Part shown: in pieces, positions 38,608 to 46,575 of the stretch
Numbering within the stretch: position 1 is the stretch's first letter
Layout: each line of letters opens with the position of its first letter
DNA from: a virus
DNA: 48,131 bases
Direction: 5' to 3' (one strand)
Virus record (IMG/VR): IMGVR_UViG_3300048011_000237
Coordinates: 1-48,131 of that record
Notes under the pieces: model-generated
The model's input: only the letters and a program-made list of their open reading frames with translations
Database searches by the model: none
What the model was told of the DNA's origin: nothing
Program-made: the position numbers and the translations under genes

Positions 38608-40985
38608 TATGCAATCTCCTTTATAAATTCGTTAGTTAGAAATCTTGATGTTGACTTGCCTTTCTGATTTCTTTTGAAAGCGGCAGTCACTCTGTTTTTG
38701 TTTGCACCAATGAACTCTTCGCCAAGTTCATCTTCGCCTGTCGTAGCAAGATTAGATGCAGTGGTCAAGAACAATTTGTTGTAACCCTTGGTGTCAACTA
38801 CTACACCTGATTTTCTCATATCTCTCCACAACCCATCAACTTCTTCCCAAAAGTTTGGTATAATGTATTCACCCATTTGTTGAAAGTCTCTTTTCTTGGT
38901 GAAGACAAAGTAACCAGTCACGGTCACATTACAAGTTTCTGATAACCACTCTAAGATGTTTTGAGTTTTCTCGAAGTCGTTTCTACCATATCTTGAATTA
39001 GTCGTGTAAAGGAAGTTCTTGTTGATGTATGGGTCAATGAAACTTCTCTCTCTCTGAGCAGACCAGTAGTAATCATCGCCTGCCTGAGCCTTATAGTCAG
39101 CAGACTCAACTTCTGATTCGTCAAAGAAGTCACTTCTGAAACTGAACCCATCGGTGATGATTGTTAGAATTGATTTCTCAATACCATACTGTCTGTTGAA
39201 CTCTGGTAAGAATTTTCTCATAGCAACTAAACATTCGTCAAGTGGTGTACCACCCAATCTGTAATTATCAGGACAGCAGTATCTTGAGAATCTTGAATCA
39301 CCCCAATATGAAGTACCTGATTCCCATTCTTGAATAGAACTGAATACTGAATTGTACTCTTCGATTAGTTTCTGACCTTTCGGTGAACCAGCCCAGCAAT
39401 CATGAAGTTCATTGTGCATGTACCCAACAAGGATACAAGATAAGTAATCTAACATCTCTGAATATTTTCTATTAGATATTTCGTTAGACATAATCTCAAC
39501 AAGTTTTGCCTTGCCACTTGAGTAGTCATATCTGTCTTGTCTTACAATAGAATCTGAGAAGAGATATACTCTGTAAGGAATGTTTACTTTTCTACAGAAC
39601 TCTGAAAGTATAATTGATTGTTCTAACATGTCAGCAGCTTCGTTGTGAATAGAACCAGACCAGTCAAGTAAAACATTGACACCATGGTTCTTGCCATCTG
39701 GAATGTAAGTGACTCTTTTGAAGATATCATCTACAATCTGATACTTAGCAAGTCTATTCATATCAAGGTCACCACTAGTGCCTGTATATGCCTTTGCACT
39801 TCTATGTGCATTTTGTCTTAACTCAAACTCTTTTGCCATATGGGCAACAATCTTTTTGTTTTTGTTTTGAAGATGTTTTCTGTAATGTTTACCAAGAACT
39901 AAAGTATTACTTCTCTCGTTGACAGTTTCTTGTTTTCTCTCTTCAGTGTAGTATCTTGGGTCTTCTTTTATCAACTTGTCATAGTCAACACCAGCAAACC
40001 AACTCTGCCAATCAGATGTAATTTGTTTGTTGTCATAAATCATTGCATCTATATCAGTACTTTTGAATCTAGTTCTCAAATCAATATTAGTTTTGATGTT
40101 TGCCTTTTCGTCAACAAAATCATCTTCATTATTATGTGCATAGTGTTCAGTGATTGACTCTCTGGCGCCATCTAATTCATCATATTTGCCATCGAACTTG
40201 CCACCCTTGGCGCCAGATTCTACAAGAGTCTCTTCAACTTTATCACCCTCTTCTTCTATGTCACCCTCTGTATTTGATTTGTATTCTTCTTCTTCACTCT
40301 CTGGTTCATCATCTGACTCTTCACCACTCATTGGAGATGATTCAGTCTCGTCTTCTTCATCGCCATCTTCTGATTCAGGTATTTGCATCTTAGAAAGTTT
40401 TTCGTCTTCTTCATCTCTCTCTTCATTTTCTTTAGAGTATTCGTAGATTGAATTTGCACATTCAACAACTTCTTCCCAAGTCTTACAGTCTTCTGCCATT
40501 TGCAAGAATTCTTGTTCGGTGTCATTTAGTTTGATGTTGACTCTAGAACCACACTTAGTAATAAGATTGATTTTGTCAATCAATGCAAGTTCTTGTAAGT
40601 TTCTACCCTTGATGCCGAAGAAGTTTTTTTCCATAAGTTCATTGTATGCCTTAAAGAAAGAAGTTCTCAACCCTTGATATTTTTGTTTGATTGCCTTTTC
40701 GATTCTCACATCTTCTACAACATTAAGATAACCCTTAAGAGTTCTATTCTCAGTTAGTGTAGAGTGAAGTCCCTCGTAAGGAGTATTCAGTGCATGACCA
40801 ACTTCGTGTCCCATGAACAAGTCATATAGTTCAGGAGAAATATCATCTTTGAAAGTAGGACAAGCAAGTACCCTATTCTTAACATCAAAGTATGCAGTCG
40901 GTATTTTTTTATGTACAATCGTAAGATTTTCTGTTGCCATTAATCTTGCGAGAGAGTCTTTTTGGTTTTTAAGTTTTTCTGTCAT
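38607..40985 (-). CDS. CobT-like VWA protein with N-terminal HExxH motif
   Basis: A 792-residue protein. Residues 58-65 read FMGHEVGH, an HExxH zinc motif, with NVVEDVRIE nearby as a possible third ligand (about 88-96). A long acidic region (about 190-260, rich in Glu/Asp/Ser) follows. The VWA domain is at about 430-620, with VLLDWSGSIHNEA as the MIDAS (DxSxS). The C-terminus includes GYNKLFLTTASN. The architecture fits a MoxR-partner VWA protein; protease activity is inferred from HExxH only. Class A promoter, leaderless start. Confidence 0.86.
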   Translation of the reverse strand: MTEKLKNQKDSLARLMATENLTIVHKKIPTAYFDVKNRVLACPTFKDDISPELYDLFMGHEVGHALNTPYEGLHSTLTENRTLKGYLNVVEDVRIEKAIKQKYQGLRTSFFKAYNELMEKNFFGIKGRNLQELALIDKINLITKCGSRVNIKLNDTEQEFLQMAEDCKTWEEVVECANSIYEYSKENEERDEEDEKLSKMQIPESEDGDEEDETESSPMSGEESDDEPESEEEEYKSNTEGDIEEEGDKVEETLVESGAKGGKFDGKYDELDGARESITEHYAHNNEDDFVDEKANIKTNIDLRTRFKSTDIDAMIYDNKQITSDWQSWFAGVDYDKLIKEDPRYYTEERKQETVNERSNTLVLGKHYRKHLQNKNKKIVAHMAKEFELRQNAHRSAKAYTGTSGDLDMNRLAKYQIVDDIFKRVTYIPDGKNHGVNVLLDWSGSIHNEAADMLEQSIILSEFCRKVNIPYRVYLFSDSIVRQDRYDYSSGKAKLVEIMSNEISNRKYSEMLDYLSCILVGYMHNELHDCWAGSPKGQKLIEEYNSVFSSIQEWESGTSYWGDSRFSRYCCPDNYRLGGTPLDECLVAMRKFLPEFNRQYGIEKSILTIITDGFSFRSDFFDESEVESADYKAQAGDDYYWSAQRERSFIDPYINKNFLYTTNSRYGRNDFEKTQNILEWLSETCNVTVTGYFVFTKKRDFQQMGEYIIPNFWEEVDGLWRDMRKSGVVVDTKGYNKLFLTTASNLATTGEDELGEEFIGANKNRVTAAFKRNQKGKSTSRFLTNEFIKEIA

Positions 40986-40991
40986 GTTTAT

Positions 40992-41021
40992 ATCCTACTA
41001 AAAAGTGAAGGTCATTGTCAA
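40992..41021 (-). promoter_or_regulatory. Class A early promoter (CobT-like gene), leaderless geometry
   Basis: TTGACA (41016-41021), an 18-bp spacer identical to the copy at 8623, and TAGGAT (40992-40997). ATAAAC then the ATG at 40985 follow. No Shine-Dalgarno can fit. Confidence 0.75.
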
Positions 41022-41024
41022 CCC

Positions 41025-41213
41025 CTACAGGTTGTCTACTGTTGATTCGATACTGTTTACGATTGATTCGATTGAACCCACATCACTTTCAAGTGAACTG
41101 ACTTTGGAATCTATACTGTCTATTAAAGATTCTAATTGATTGAGCTTGCTCTCAAGATTGTCTCCAATCTCTATGAGTTTATTCATTATTTGTGTTTCTG
41201 TTGGATGTCCCAT
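41025..41213 (-). CDS. Coiled-coil protein (62 aa)
   Basis: A 62-residue protein that is almost entirely heptad coiled coil: repeats of the form LESxhxxIDSxVSSLES with Ser/Ile/Val/Leu at a and d positions. It starts MGHPTETQIMNKLIEIGDNL. AAAAAAGGAGAAGAA is an excellent Shine-Dalgarno, and a class A promoter lies just upstream. Probably oligomeric. Function unknown. Confidence 0.76.
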   Translation of the reverse strand: MGHPTETQIMNKLIEIGDNLESKLNQLESLIDSIDSKVSSLESDVGSIESIVNSIESTVDNL

Positions 41214-41239
41214 TTCTTCTCCTTTTTTGATTCAGGAGT

Positions 41240-41269
41240 ATGGTAACAAAAAGTTAGGGTCGCTGTCAA
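41240..41269 (-). promoter_or_regulatory. Class A early promoter (coiled-coil gene)
   Basis: GGGGTTGACA with the -35 at 41264-41269, an 18-bp spacer (GCGACCCTAACTTTTTGT) and TACCAT (41240-41245). Confidence 0.68.
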
Positions 41270-41272
41270 CCC

Positions 41273-41854
41273 CTAGGTATTTCGAATATTGTCTTCGTTT
41301 AGATTTAGGTCATCGACTGGATATAAAGGCATGGTTCTATCGATGTCTGTGGTGAACCACATTGCGACTGTATGTCGTGGGTGTCTTCTAACTTTCTCAA
41401 CACCATGTGGAATGTAGATGCCTTGAAATAAAAGGCCTGAACCTGTTTCTGGTTCGTATACTTCTCCGTCTGGTATATAAGTTCTACCACCCTTAAAATT
41501 ATCATTGAGATAAAGAATACAAGTCCATTCTCTAGCAGGTTTCTCTTCGTGTGTTCCGGCGTTCATCTGTTGATTTGAATATGTATCTAAATGTGGTGCT
41601 TGAACTCCGCCTATTGGCCATTCATTAATACCCACCATTTCAGGAAATACAACTTGGTCTGATATCTTTCTTATTTCGCCTATGAGATTGACCATGACTT
41701 CGGCAATCCATTTTCTTATTAAATTATTCTGAATATGCATAAGTCTGATACCTGTGTAATCAGACCCATCACCAATTGCTGTTAAGTGTCTATGACTCTT
41801 GTGAAACTCTATCATCTGTTGACACTGTTCCTGTGTCATTAGATTCTGAATCAT
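41273..41854 (-). CDS. 2OG-Fe(II) oxygenase (prolyl-4-hydroxylase-like)
   Basis: A 193-residue oxygenase. Iron ligands are in QAPHLDTYSN (HxD) and YIPHGVEKVRR (distal His), with a downstream Arg for 2-oxoglutarate. ILYLNDNFKGGRTYIPDG matches the P4H strand. Its substrate is not known; related marine phage genes are common. A start at 41908 would overlap def by 119 bp, so I use the ATG at 41854 (64-bp overlap). Neither has a clear Shine-Dalgarno. Confidence 0.85.
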   Translation of the reverse strand: MIQNLMTQEQCQQMIEFHKSHRHLTAIGDGSDYTGIRLMHIQNNLIRKWIAEVMVNLIGEIRKISDQVVFPEMVGINEWPIGGVQAPHLDTYSNQQMNAGTHEEKPAREWTCILYLNDNFKGGRTYIPDGEVYEPETGSGLLFQGIYIPHGVEKVRRHPRHTVAMWFTTDIDRTMPLYPVDDLNLNEDNIRNT

Positions 41855-42425
41855 CTTTGGTGGATTGCATTTCTTGGAAGTATCTTGCGAGTGCAATTCT
41901 TCTTTCATACTCTAACCTCTTCTTTCTTTCTTTTACTCTTGCCTTTTGAGCTCGTTCAAGTTTTAATCTAGATGCTCTCTGTAAAAATAGTATACCGTTC
42001 AAGTGGTCAATTTCGTGTTGAACACATCTTGCACCTATGCCTTCTAGTACAGCACTTTTCTCTTCACCTGTTTCATCTTGATATGTAAATTCGATTGTCT
42101 TTGACCTTTTAATCATTAAGAATAAATCTGGAAAGGATAGACAACCCTCTTTCATTAAGTCCGTGTCTTGAGATACTCTAGTCAACTTAGGGTTGAAATA
42201 AGGAAGAACTTTAGACTCTTCGTCACCCTCGTGCATAGTTCTCATAACAAACAATCTATACGGTAAACCAACTTGATTTGCCGATAGACCTAAACCACCA
42301 AACTTCTCCATTGCTTCTGCCAAGTTCTTGGTAATTTCTGCTGGGTCTTCTGGTGGATTTTCAAAGTCAAACTCCGGAGGTGGAGTTCTTAATACTTGTG
42401 ATGCTTCTTCTATTAATTGATACAT
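41790..42425 (-). CDS. def: Peptide deformylase with C-terminal extension
   Basis: A 211-residue peptide deformylase. The three motifs are present: GLGLSANQVGLP (about 45-56), EGCLSFP (about 93-99) and CVQHEIDHLNG with the metal-binding HExxH (about 133-143). It removes formyl groups from nascent proteins. The C-terminal about 60 residues are a charged Arg/Lys/Glu helix and a Ser/Asp-rich tail not found in the core enzyme. A late box CATAAATA ends 5 nt before the ATG, and there is no Shine-Dalgarno. The tail overlaps the oxygenase gene. Confidence 0.94.
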   Translation of the reverse strand: MYQLIEEASQVLRTPPPEFDFENPPEDPAEITKNLAEAMEKFGGLGLSANQVGLPYRLFVMRTMHEGDEESKVLPYFNPKLTRVSQDTDLMKEGCLSFPDLFLMIKRSKTIEFTYQDETGEEKSAVLEGIGARCVQHEIDHLNGILFLQRASRLKLERAQKARVKERKKRLEYERRIALARYFQEMQSTKDDSESNDTGTVSTDDRVSQES

Positions 42426-42430
42426 AGTTT

Positions 42431-42438
42431 TATTTATG
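42431..42438 (-). promoter_or_regulatory. Late promoter box CATAAATA (deformylase)
   Basis: CATAAATA, AAACT, then the ATG at 42425. It lies at the 3' end of gene 46. Confidence 0.65.
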
Positions 42439-44152
42439 AAATTGCGATACGGCTGAAGTTCTTGTGTTTCTCAAATCGAACCACTTCTTCAAACTTATCA
42501 TATAGTTGGTCTCCTTTATGGGAGATAATAAATGCATTTGTCTTCTCATTCAGTGAGTTCAGTAATTTCAAGAAATCATCTGTACCCTGGGAATCTAAAG
42601 AAGAATCAAACACCTCGTCTAGTATAAGTATGTTGGTGTTTACTGAGTTTTTAATTCTTGCGACTGCTCTCCATGTGAACAACAACGAAAGGTCAATTCT
42701 CATCTTCTCTCCTTGTGAGAAGTTATCATACTTAAACACATCTCTAAATCTGGACTTGATTGTTTCTTCGAATGATTCATTCAATTCAAATCCAACATAG
42801 AATTCTAAATTTGCAAGATACTTGTTAATCATCTTGTTCATTACTGGTACATACTGTTTGATGATTCTTTGTCTTACACCTTGGTCTCTCAATAGAGTTG
42901 TTGCAAGGTCAAAGTAATGTTGTCTATCTGTTAGACTTTCTTTCTTAGTATGTAGTTTATCTAAATCATCTTCAGCACTTGTAAGTCTATCACTTACGCC
43001 AGAGTCAGCATTAATCTCACTTTGTAAATCCTTTACTTCGCCATTGAGTTTTTCTATGTACTTCTGATTAGATAAAACTTCTGTTTGATGTAATCCAATC
43101 TTTCTTTGAATCTCTTCTATTTCTCCGATGACTGTTTGTATTTCCGCCATTCTATTTCTGGATGCTTCAATGGTTTCTCCAATTGAAAGAACTGCCGTCT
43201 TGAGCTCTGCAACCTTATCTGATTTTTCTTTAATGCATTTCGTCTTGTGGTCTTCATCTAATCCTTGTTTACATACTGGACAATCATCGTTGTTTTGATA
43301 GAACTCAATTTCTTTAAGTGCCTTTTTCTGAGAATCTTCAAGTCTCTTCTCTACATCTAAAGCTTGTTTGAGTCTATCTCCTTGTGGGTCTCTATCTGAT
43401 ATAGACTTCTGTTTATCTTTTACTTCGCCTTGTTTTACACCAATACTTTTCATAACAGAATTTATGTTATTCTGAGTTTCTTGTATTGTATTTTCATACT
43501 TCGCAATCTTCTTGTCACGATTCTTTTGTAGTAGACTCATCTGTTCATTAAGACCACTAATTCTTTCTTCTAGTAATTCTGTTTCGTGTTTAGTTTCTCT
43601 GACATCTATATTGTGTTGGGTGACTTTCTTCTTAAGTATATCTTGCATGGTAGAGAAGATACTAATGTCTAGTAAGTCTTCTACTAGTCTTCTTCTCTCT
43701 ACTGACTTCAACTGCATAAAAGGAGTAAAGTTAGCAGAACCCAATACTGCAACTTGAGTAAATGAACGAAAGGACATCTTTAGAATGTTCTTCTCTAAGT
43801 GTTCTTGATAATCTCTAACTGTTGCATCTTGATTGAGCATTGTACCATTGACATATAACTCAAACTTATTTGGTTTAGCACCTCTTATAACTTTGTATGA
43901 TTTTCTACCAACTGTAAATTCTATCTCTACTAATAAGTCTTTCTGATTAATAGAGTTTACTAATAGGTCTTTTTTTAGATTACGAAATCCTTTTCCATAT
44001 AGAACAAAACATAATGCATCTAATAAGGTAGATTTACCTGCACCATTGTCTCCAACAATCAATGTTGTTTGCGACCTGTCTAGGTCAAAGTTTGTAAATG
44101 TGTTTCCAGACGATAACAAATTCTTGTATCGTATCTTAGTAAAATTAATCAT
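42434..44152 (-). CDS. 46: Recombination endonuclease subunit gp46 (Rad50/SbcC-like)
   Basis: A 572-residue SMC-like ATPase (T4 gp46 is 560). Walker A is VGDNGAGKSTLLDALC. The coiled coil has a CPVC zinc hook (CPVCKQ, about residue 295). The signature/Walker B region is NFSQGEKMRIDLSL and ILILDEVFDSSLDS. With gp47 it makes the nuclease that degrades host DNA and resects ends for recombination. It overlaps gp47 by 4 bp (ATGA). Confidence 0.96.
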   Translation of the reverse strand: MINFTKIRYKNLLSSGNTFTNFDLDRSQTTLIVGDNGAGKSTLLDALCFVLYGKGFRNLKKDLLVNSINQKDLLVEIEFTVGRKSYKVIRGAKPNKFELYVNGTMLNQDATVRDYQEHLEKNILKMSFRSFTQVAVLGSANFTPFMQLKSVERRRLVEDLLDISIFSTMQDILKKKVTQHNIDVRETKHETELLEERISGLNEQMSLLQKNRDKKIAKYENTIQETQNNINSVMKSIGVKQGEVKDKQKSISDRDPQGDRLKQALDVEKRLEDSQKKALKEIEFYQNNDDCPVCKQGLDEDHKTKCIKEKSDKVAELKTAVLSIGETIEASRNRMAEIQTVIGEIEEIQRKIGLHQTEVLSNQKYIEKLNGEVKDLQSEINADSGVSDRLTSAEDDLDKLHTKKESLTDRQHYFDLATTLLRDQGVRQRIIKQYVPVMNKMINKYLANLEFYVGFELNESFEETIKSRFRDVFKYDNFSQGEKMRIDLSLLFTWRAVARIKNSVNTNILILDEVFDSSLDSQGTDDFLKLLNSLNEKTNAFIISHKGDQLYDKFEEVVRFEKHKNFSRIAIS

Positions 44153-45216
44153 AGATAGTTATGTTCTTCAAGTGCTTCATTATACAACGAAGTCATTAAT
44201 TCGAGAAGTGGTTTTTTCTGACCTTGTATCTCAAGACCGTCTACATACTTCTCTAATATTGTAAGAGTGTCTTCTACACCCTCAATATCATCATCGTCCA
44301 TTAAGTCCATATGTTTGTGGTCATCTACAACTACAACATGCAAAGGATTAGCAGAATGTAATTTATCGACCATCGAATCGAACCAGTATGGATTGTCTTT
44401 GTTTACTACGATAACTTTACAGAATTTACCTGTGTACTTTGAATAATCTTTATTACTGATTGTTTCAAATGTCTCTTTACTATCATCGTAAAATACTTTC
44501 TCGAACATCGTCAAAGGATTGTGTATTGGTTCCATCTCTCTAGTTTCAGTATCAAAGATATGGAAGTATTTGTTATCTCCATAATCTGACCATGTGAATT
44601 CCATTTGAGAACCTAGATACTTGATGTTCTTAACTTCAGACTTTTGATGAAAGTGACCACTATAAACTTTATCAAATCGTTTTAGATATGTGTGGTCTAG
44701 ACCATGTTGACATGTCATGCCTGGCATCATCAATGCACCTTCAATTTCAAAGTGACCCATACATGTATCTGCATTTGCACTGAGTAGAAAATCTATACTA
44801 TCGGCATAGTTCTCATTATTAATCCAAGGAACAAGTGCGAGATTAACTCCGTCAAATTCTTTTACAATGGGATGATGTATGATATTAATCGAATCACTTT
44901 CGAATAGTAATAACTCTGGTGCATTTACTTCATTCGTATTCTTATAGTAGACATCATGATTACCCAATATCAAATCCATAGAGATGCCTCTCTCTAACAT
45001 TGGATTGATGAAGTGGTCTCTATTTGCTTTTAGAGAGGCGAAGTTTACAAACTTTCTTCTGTCGAAGTAATCGCCCAAGTGTAATATGTGTTTGATGTCG
45101 TGTTCATCTAAGTATGGGAAGAATACTTCCTCATAGAATCTGCCTTGATATTTGGACATCTCCAACATATCGCCACGAACACCAGCATGTGTGTCGTTAA
45201 GAATCGCTATTTTCAT
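44149..45216 (-). CDS. 47: Recombination endonuclease subunit gp47 (Mre11/SbcD-like)
   Basis: A 355-residue metallophosphoesterase (T4 gp47 is 339). The motifs are present in order: AILNDTHAGVRG, HLGDYFDRRKF, LILGNHDVYY and GHFEIEGA, then YSGHFHQKSEV. It is the Mn-dependent nuclease partner of gp46. The gene overlaps gene 55 by 4 bp (ATGA), giving a translationally coupled 55-47-46 operon. Confidence 0.96.
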   Translation of the reverse strand: MKIAILNDTHAGVRGDMLEMSKYQGRFYEEVFFPYLDEHDIKHILHLGDYFDRRKFVNFASLKANRDHFINPMLERGISMDLILGNHDVYYKNTNEVNAPELLLFESDSINIIHHPIVKEFDGVNLALVPWINNENYADSIDFLLSANADTCMGHFEIEGALMMPGMTCQHGLDHTYLKRFDKVYSGHFHQKSEVKNIKYLGSQMEFTWSDYGDNKYFHIFDTETREMEPIHNPLTMFEKVFYDDSKETFETISNKDYSKYTGKFCKVIVVNKDNPYWFDSMVDKLHSANPLHVVVVDDHKHMDLMDDDDIEGVEDTLTILEKYVDGLEIQGQKKPLLELMTSLYNEALEEHNYL

Positions 45217-45755
45217 TCAGTAAATTTATCCAGACCTTTTTCTTTCTTTGTTTTTTCTCTTTTGGTTTTTCGTGGTTGATACTCAACATGATTCATGTTG
45301 TCTTGCATCCACTCTACATTGGTATTGACCATTCCAGTTGTATCGCCGTCTATGGAATCCAGTGTTTCTTGTGTTATGTCTGATATGACTTGTTGCTTAA
45401 TGTAAACTTGTTTCTTTTCTTTCTGTATCCTTCTTAAGAAAGCGTAGTAGCAAATTTGCGTTATATAAGCAAAAGCATTGTTTGATTTTTCTACATTGAA
45501 GTTTTTGATATACTGTATGCAATTTTCTATGCCATCGCATATCATTTCATCTCTGTAGGTGTAGTTTATGAAATTTGGTCTAGTAGATAGTCGAGTAGCA
45601 ATCTTATAGATACACTCTCCTATGTAGTTTGACATTTGTGGAGGGGTTCTACCCTCTTCTTCGGCGAGTTTTACACTTGCGTTGAACTCGGCGACAGCTG
45701 CTGTGAACTCTTTGTTGTTGACATAGTGTTCTTGTTGTTTTGCGTTTTTTGCCAT
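45213..45755 (-). CDS. 55: Late-promoter sigma factor gp55
   Basis: A 180-residue protein close to T4 gp55 (185). Marks are YRDEMICDGIENCIQYIKNF and AFAYITQICYYAFLRRIQKE (region 2-like promoter-binding helices). It directs host RNA polymerase to TATAAATA boxes. The window carries several such boxes, which supports the call. Its promoter has TATAAT nine bases before the ATG, so the leader is only 2-3 nt. Confidence 0.95.
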   Translation of the reverse strand: MAKNAKQQEHYVNNKEFTAAVAEFNASVKLAEEEGRTPPQMSNYIGECIYKIATRLSTRPNFINYTYRDEMICDGIENCIQYIKNFNVEKSNNAFAYITQICYYAFLRRIQKEKKQVYIKQQVISDITQETLDSIDGDTTGMVNTNVEWMQDNMNHVEYQPRKTKREKTKKEKGLDKFTE

Positions 45756-45764
45756 GATGTACTT

Positions 45765-45770
45765 ATTATA
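45765..45770 (-). promoter_or_regulatory. -10 box of the gp55 promoter
   Basis: A consensus TATAAT lies 9 nt before the gene 55 ATG. No good -35 is found at 16-18 bp (TATCCT at 17), so it might need an activator. The 100 bp upstream (45771-45870) hold an A/T inverted repeat (TTAATTTAAAATTAA) and a CCCACAAGGGGG sequence, but no gene. Confidence 0.5.
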
Positions 45771-45870
45771 CTAGGTTAGTTGTTGTAAGGATAGTGGTTT
45801 TTTAAGTTAATTAATTTTAAATTAATTTCAAAACCCCCTTGTGGGAATCAGGAATAGTATGTTAAGATAA

Positions 45871-46047
45871 CTATGTCGCCAGGGTCAGGATCCATATAAG
45901 AAGTAATCCTGGTATAACAGTAAAGATACTCCCTACCAATATTGCAATTATCAATACATTTAGATAGGTTACAGCAAACTCGTCTTCCTCTTTTCCTAAT
46001 CCTAGTAAAAGTTTAAGAGTCGTTCTAAAATACGATACTATTGACAT
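45871..46047 (-). CDS. Small membrane protein (58 aa)
   Basis: A 58-residue ORF: amphipathic N-terminus (MSIVSYFRTTLKLLLGLGKE), then a 26-residue hydrophobic segment (LNVLIIAILVGSIFTVIPGL). Its start overlaps the previous gene by 23 bp. It is one of four tiny membrane genes in a row. No function is known. Confidence 0.6.
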   Translation of the reverse strand: MSIVSYFRTTLKLLLGLGKEEDEFAVTYLNVLIIAILVGSIFTVIPGLLLIWILTLAT

Positions 46048-46231
46048 AAAACATAACTAACATCATTCCAAATACGACTATCTGTATGACGGCGGGTATG
46101 ACTACGAAAAGTTTCATAGCATCAAAATCCCCTTTCATAAAGAAATCATCTTCGTGCCACTTCTGAACTTCTTCAGGAGTTGCATCTCTATTTTTATTTA
46201 GTGCGAGTGGAAGTTGGTGTTGATAACTCAT
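46025..46231 (-). CDS. Small membrane protein (68 aa)
   Basis: A 68-residue protein with a soluble N-terminal half (residues 1-38, TPEEVQKWHEDDFFMKGDFD) and a C-terminal TM helix (KLFVVIPAVIQIVVFGMMLV). The ATG overlaps the stop of the 32-aa ORF (ATGA). Function unknown. Confidence 0.68.
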   Translation of the reverse strand: MSYQHQLPLALNKNRDATPEEVQKWHEDDFFMKGDFDAMKLFVVIPAVIQIVVFGMMLVMFYVNSIVF

Positions 46232-46326
46232 TGTGGTACTAGTGATACGATTGATATAATAAAGACGAACAGAAGTGTTGCCACCTCTGTTGCGTCCTTA
46301 AGTTTTTCTGTGGTTCTCTTTGACAT
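46228..46326 (-). CDS. Micro-membrane protein (32 aa)
   Basis: A 32-codon ORF (MSKRTTEKLKDATEVATLLF then a TM helix VFIISIVSLVPQ). The stop overlaps the next start by 3 bases and its start follows the previous stop by 2. It is kept for the coupling and the membrane signature. Confidence 0.55.
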   Translation of the reverse strand: MSKRTTEKLKDATEVATLLFVFIISIVSLVPQ

Positions 46327-46328
46327 TC

Positions 46329-46490
46329 TTACACGATGCCTTTCGACATGAATATAATAATCCAAGGTAATAAAACAGGAAGAGTCAATAGTGTCATAAA
46401 CTCAATTGCTTCTATGATGCTGGGTAGCACTTCTTTCAGGTCTTCGAATCGTCCCACCATGCTCTTCGCAATTCTAATTGCAGTTGACAT
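46329..46490 (-). CDS. Small membrane protein (53 aa)
   Basis: A 53-residue ORF (MSTAIRIAKSMVGRFEDLKE and onward) with a TM helix, FMTLLTLPVLLPWIIIFM. AACTGGAGAAACC before the ATG is a good Shine-Dalgarno. First of the four-gene micro-membrane cluster. Function unknown. Confidence 0.6.
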   Translation of the reverse strand: MSTAIRIAKSMVGRFEDLKEVLPSIIEAIEFMTLLTLPVLLPWIIIFMSKGIV

Positions 46491-46575
46491 GGTTTCTCCA
46501 GTTTAATAATATTAATAATAATGATAAATGCATATAACTACTCGTTATACGCACTTATTTAGTTAAATTGAAAAC

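Noticed and set aside
40150-40446. Plus-strand Ser-rich frames of 98 and 79 codons.
   Set aside because: They are complements of the acidic Glu/Asp/Ser linker of the VWA protein; low-complexity shadows.
45771-45870. Possible terminator or -35 near CCCACAAGGGGG and the A/T palindrome.
   Set aside because: The GC stem is only 3 bp and no -35 fits at 16-18 bp, so no firm call beyond the -10.
46544-46572. TTCAAT, 17 bp, TATAAC as a promoter for the micro-membrane cluster.
   Set aside because: Both boxes deviate from consensus and the region is very AT-rich, so chance is likely.
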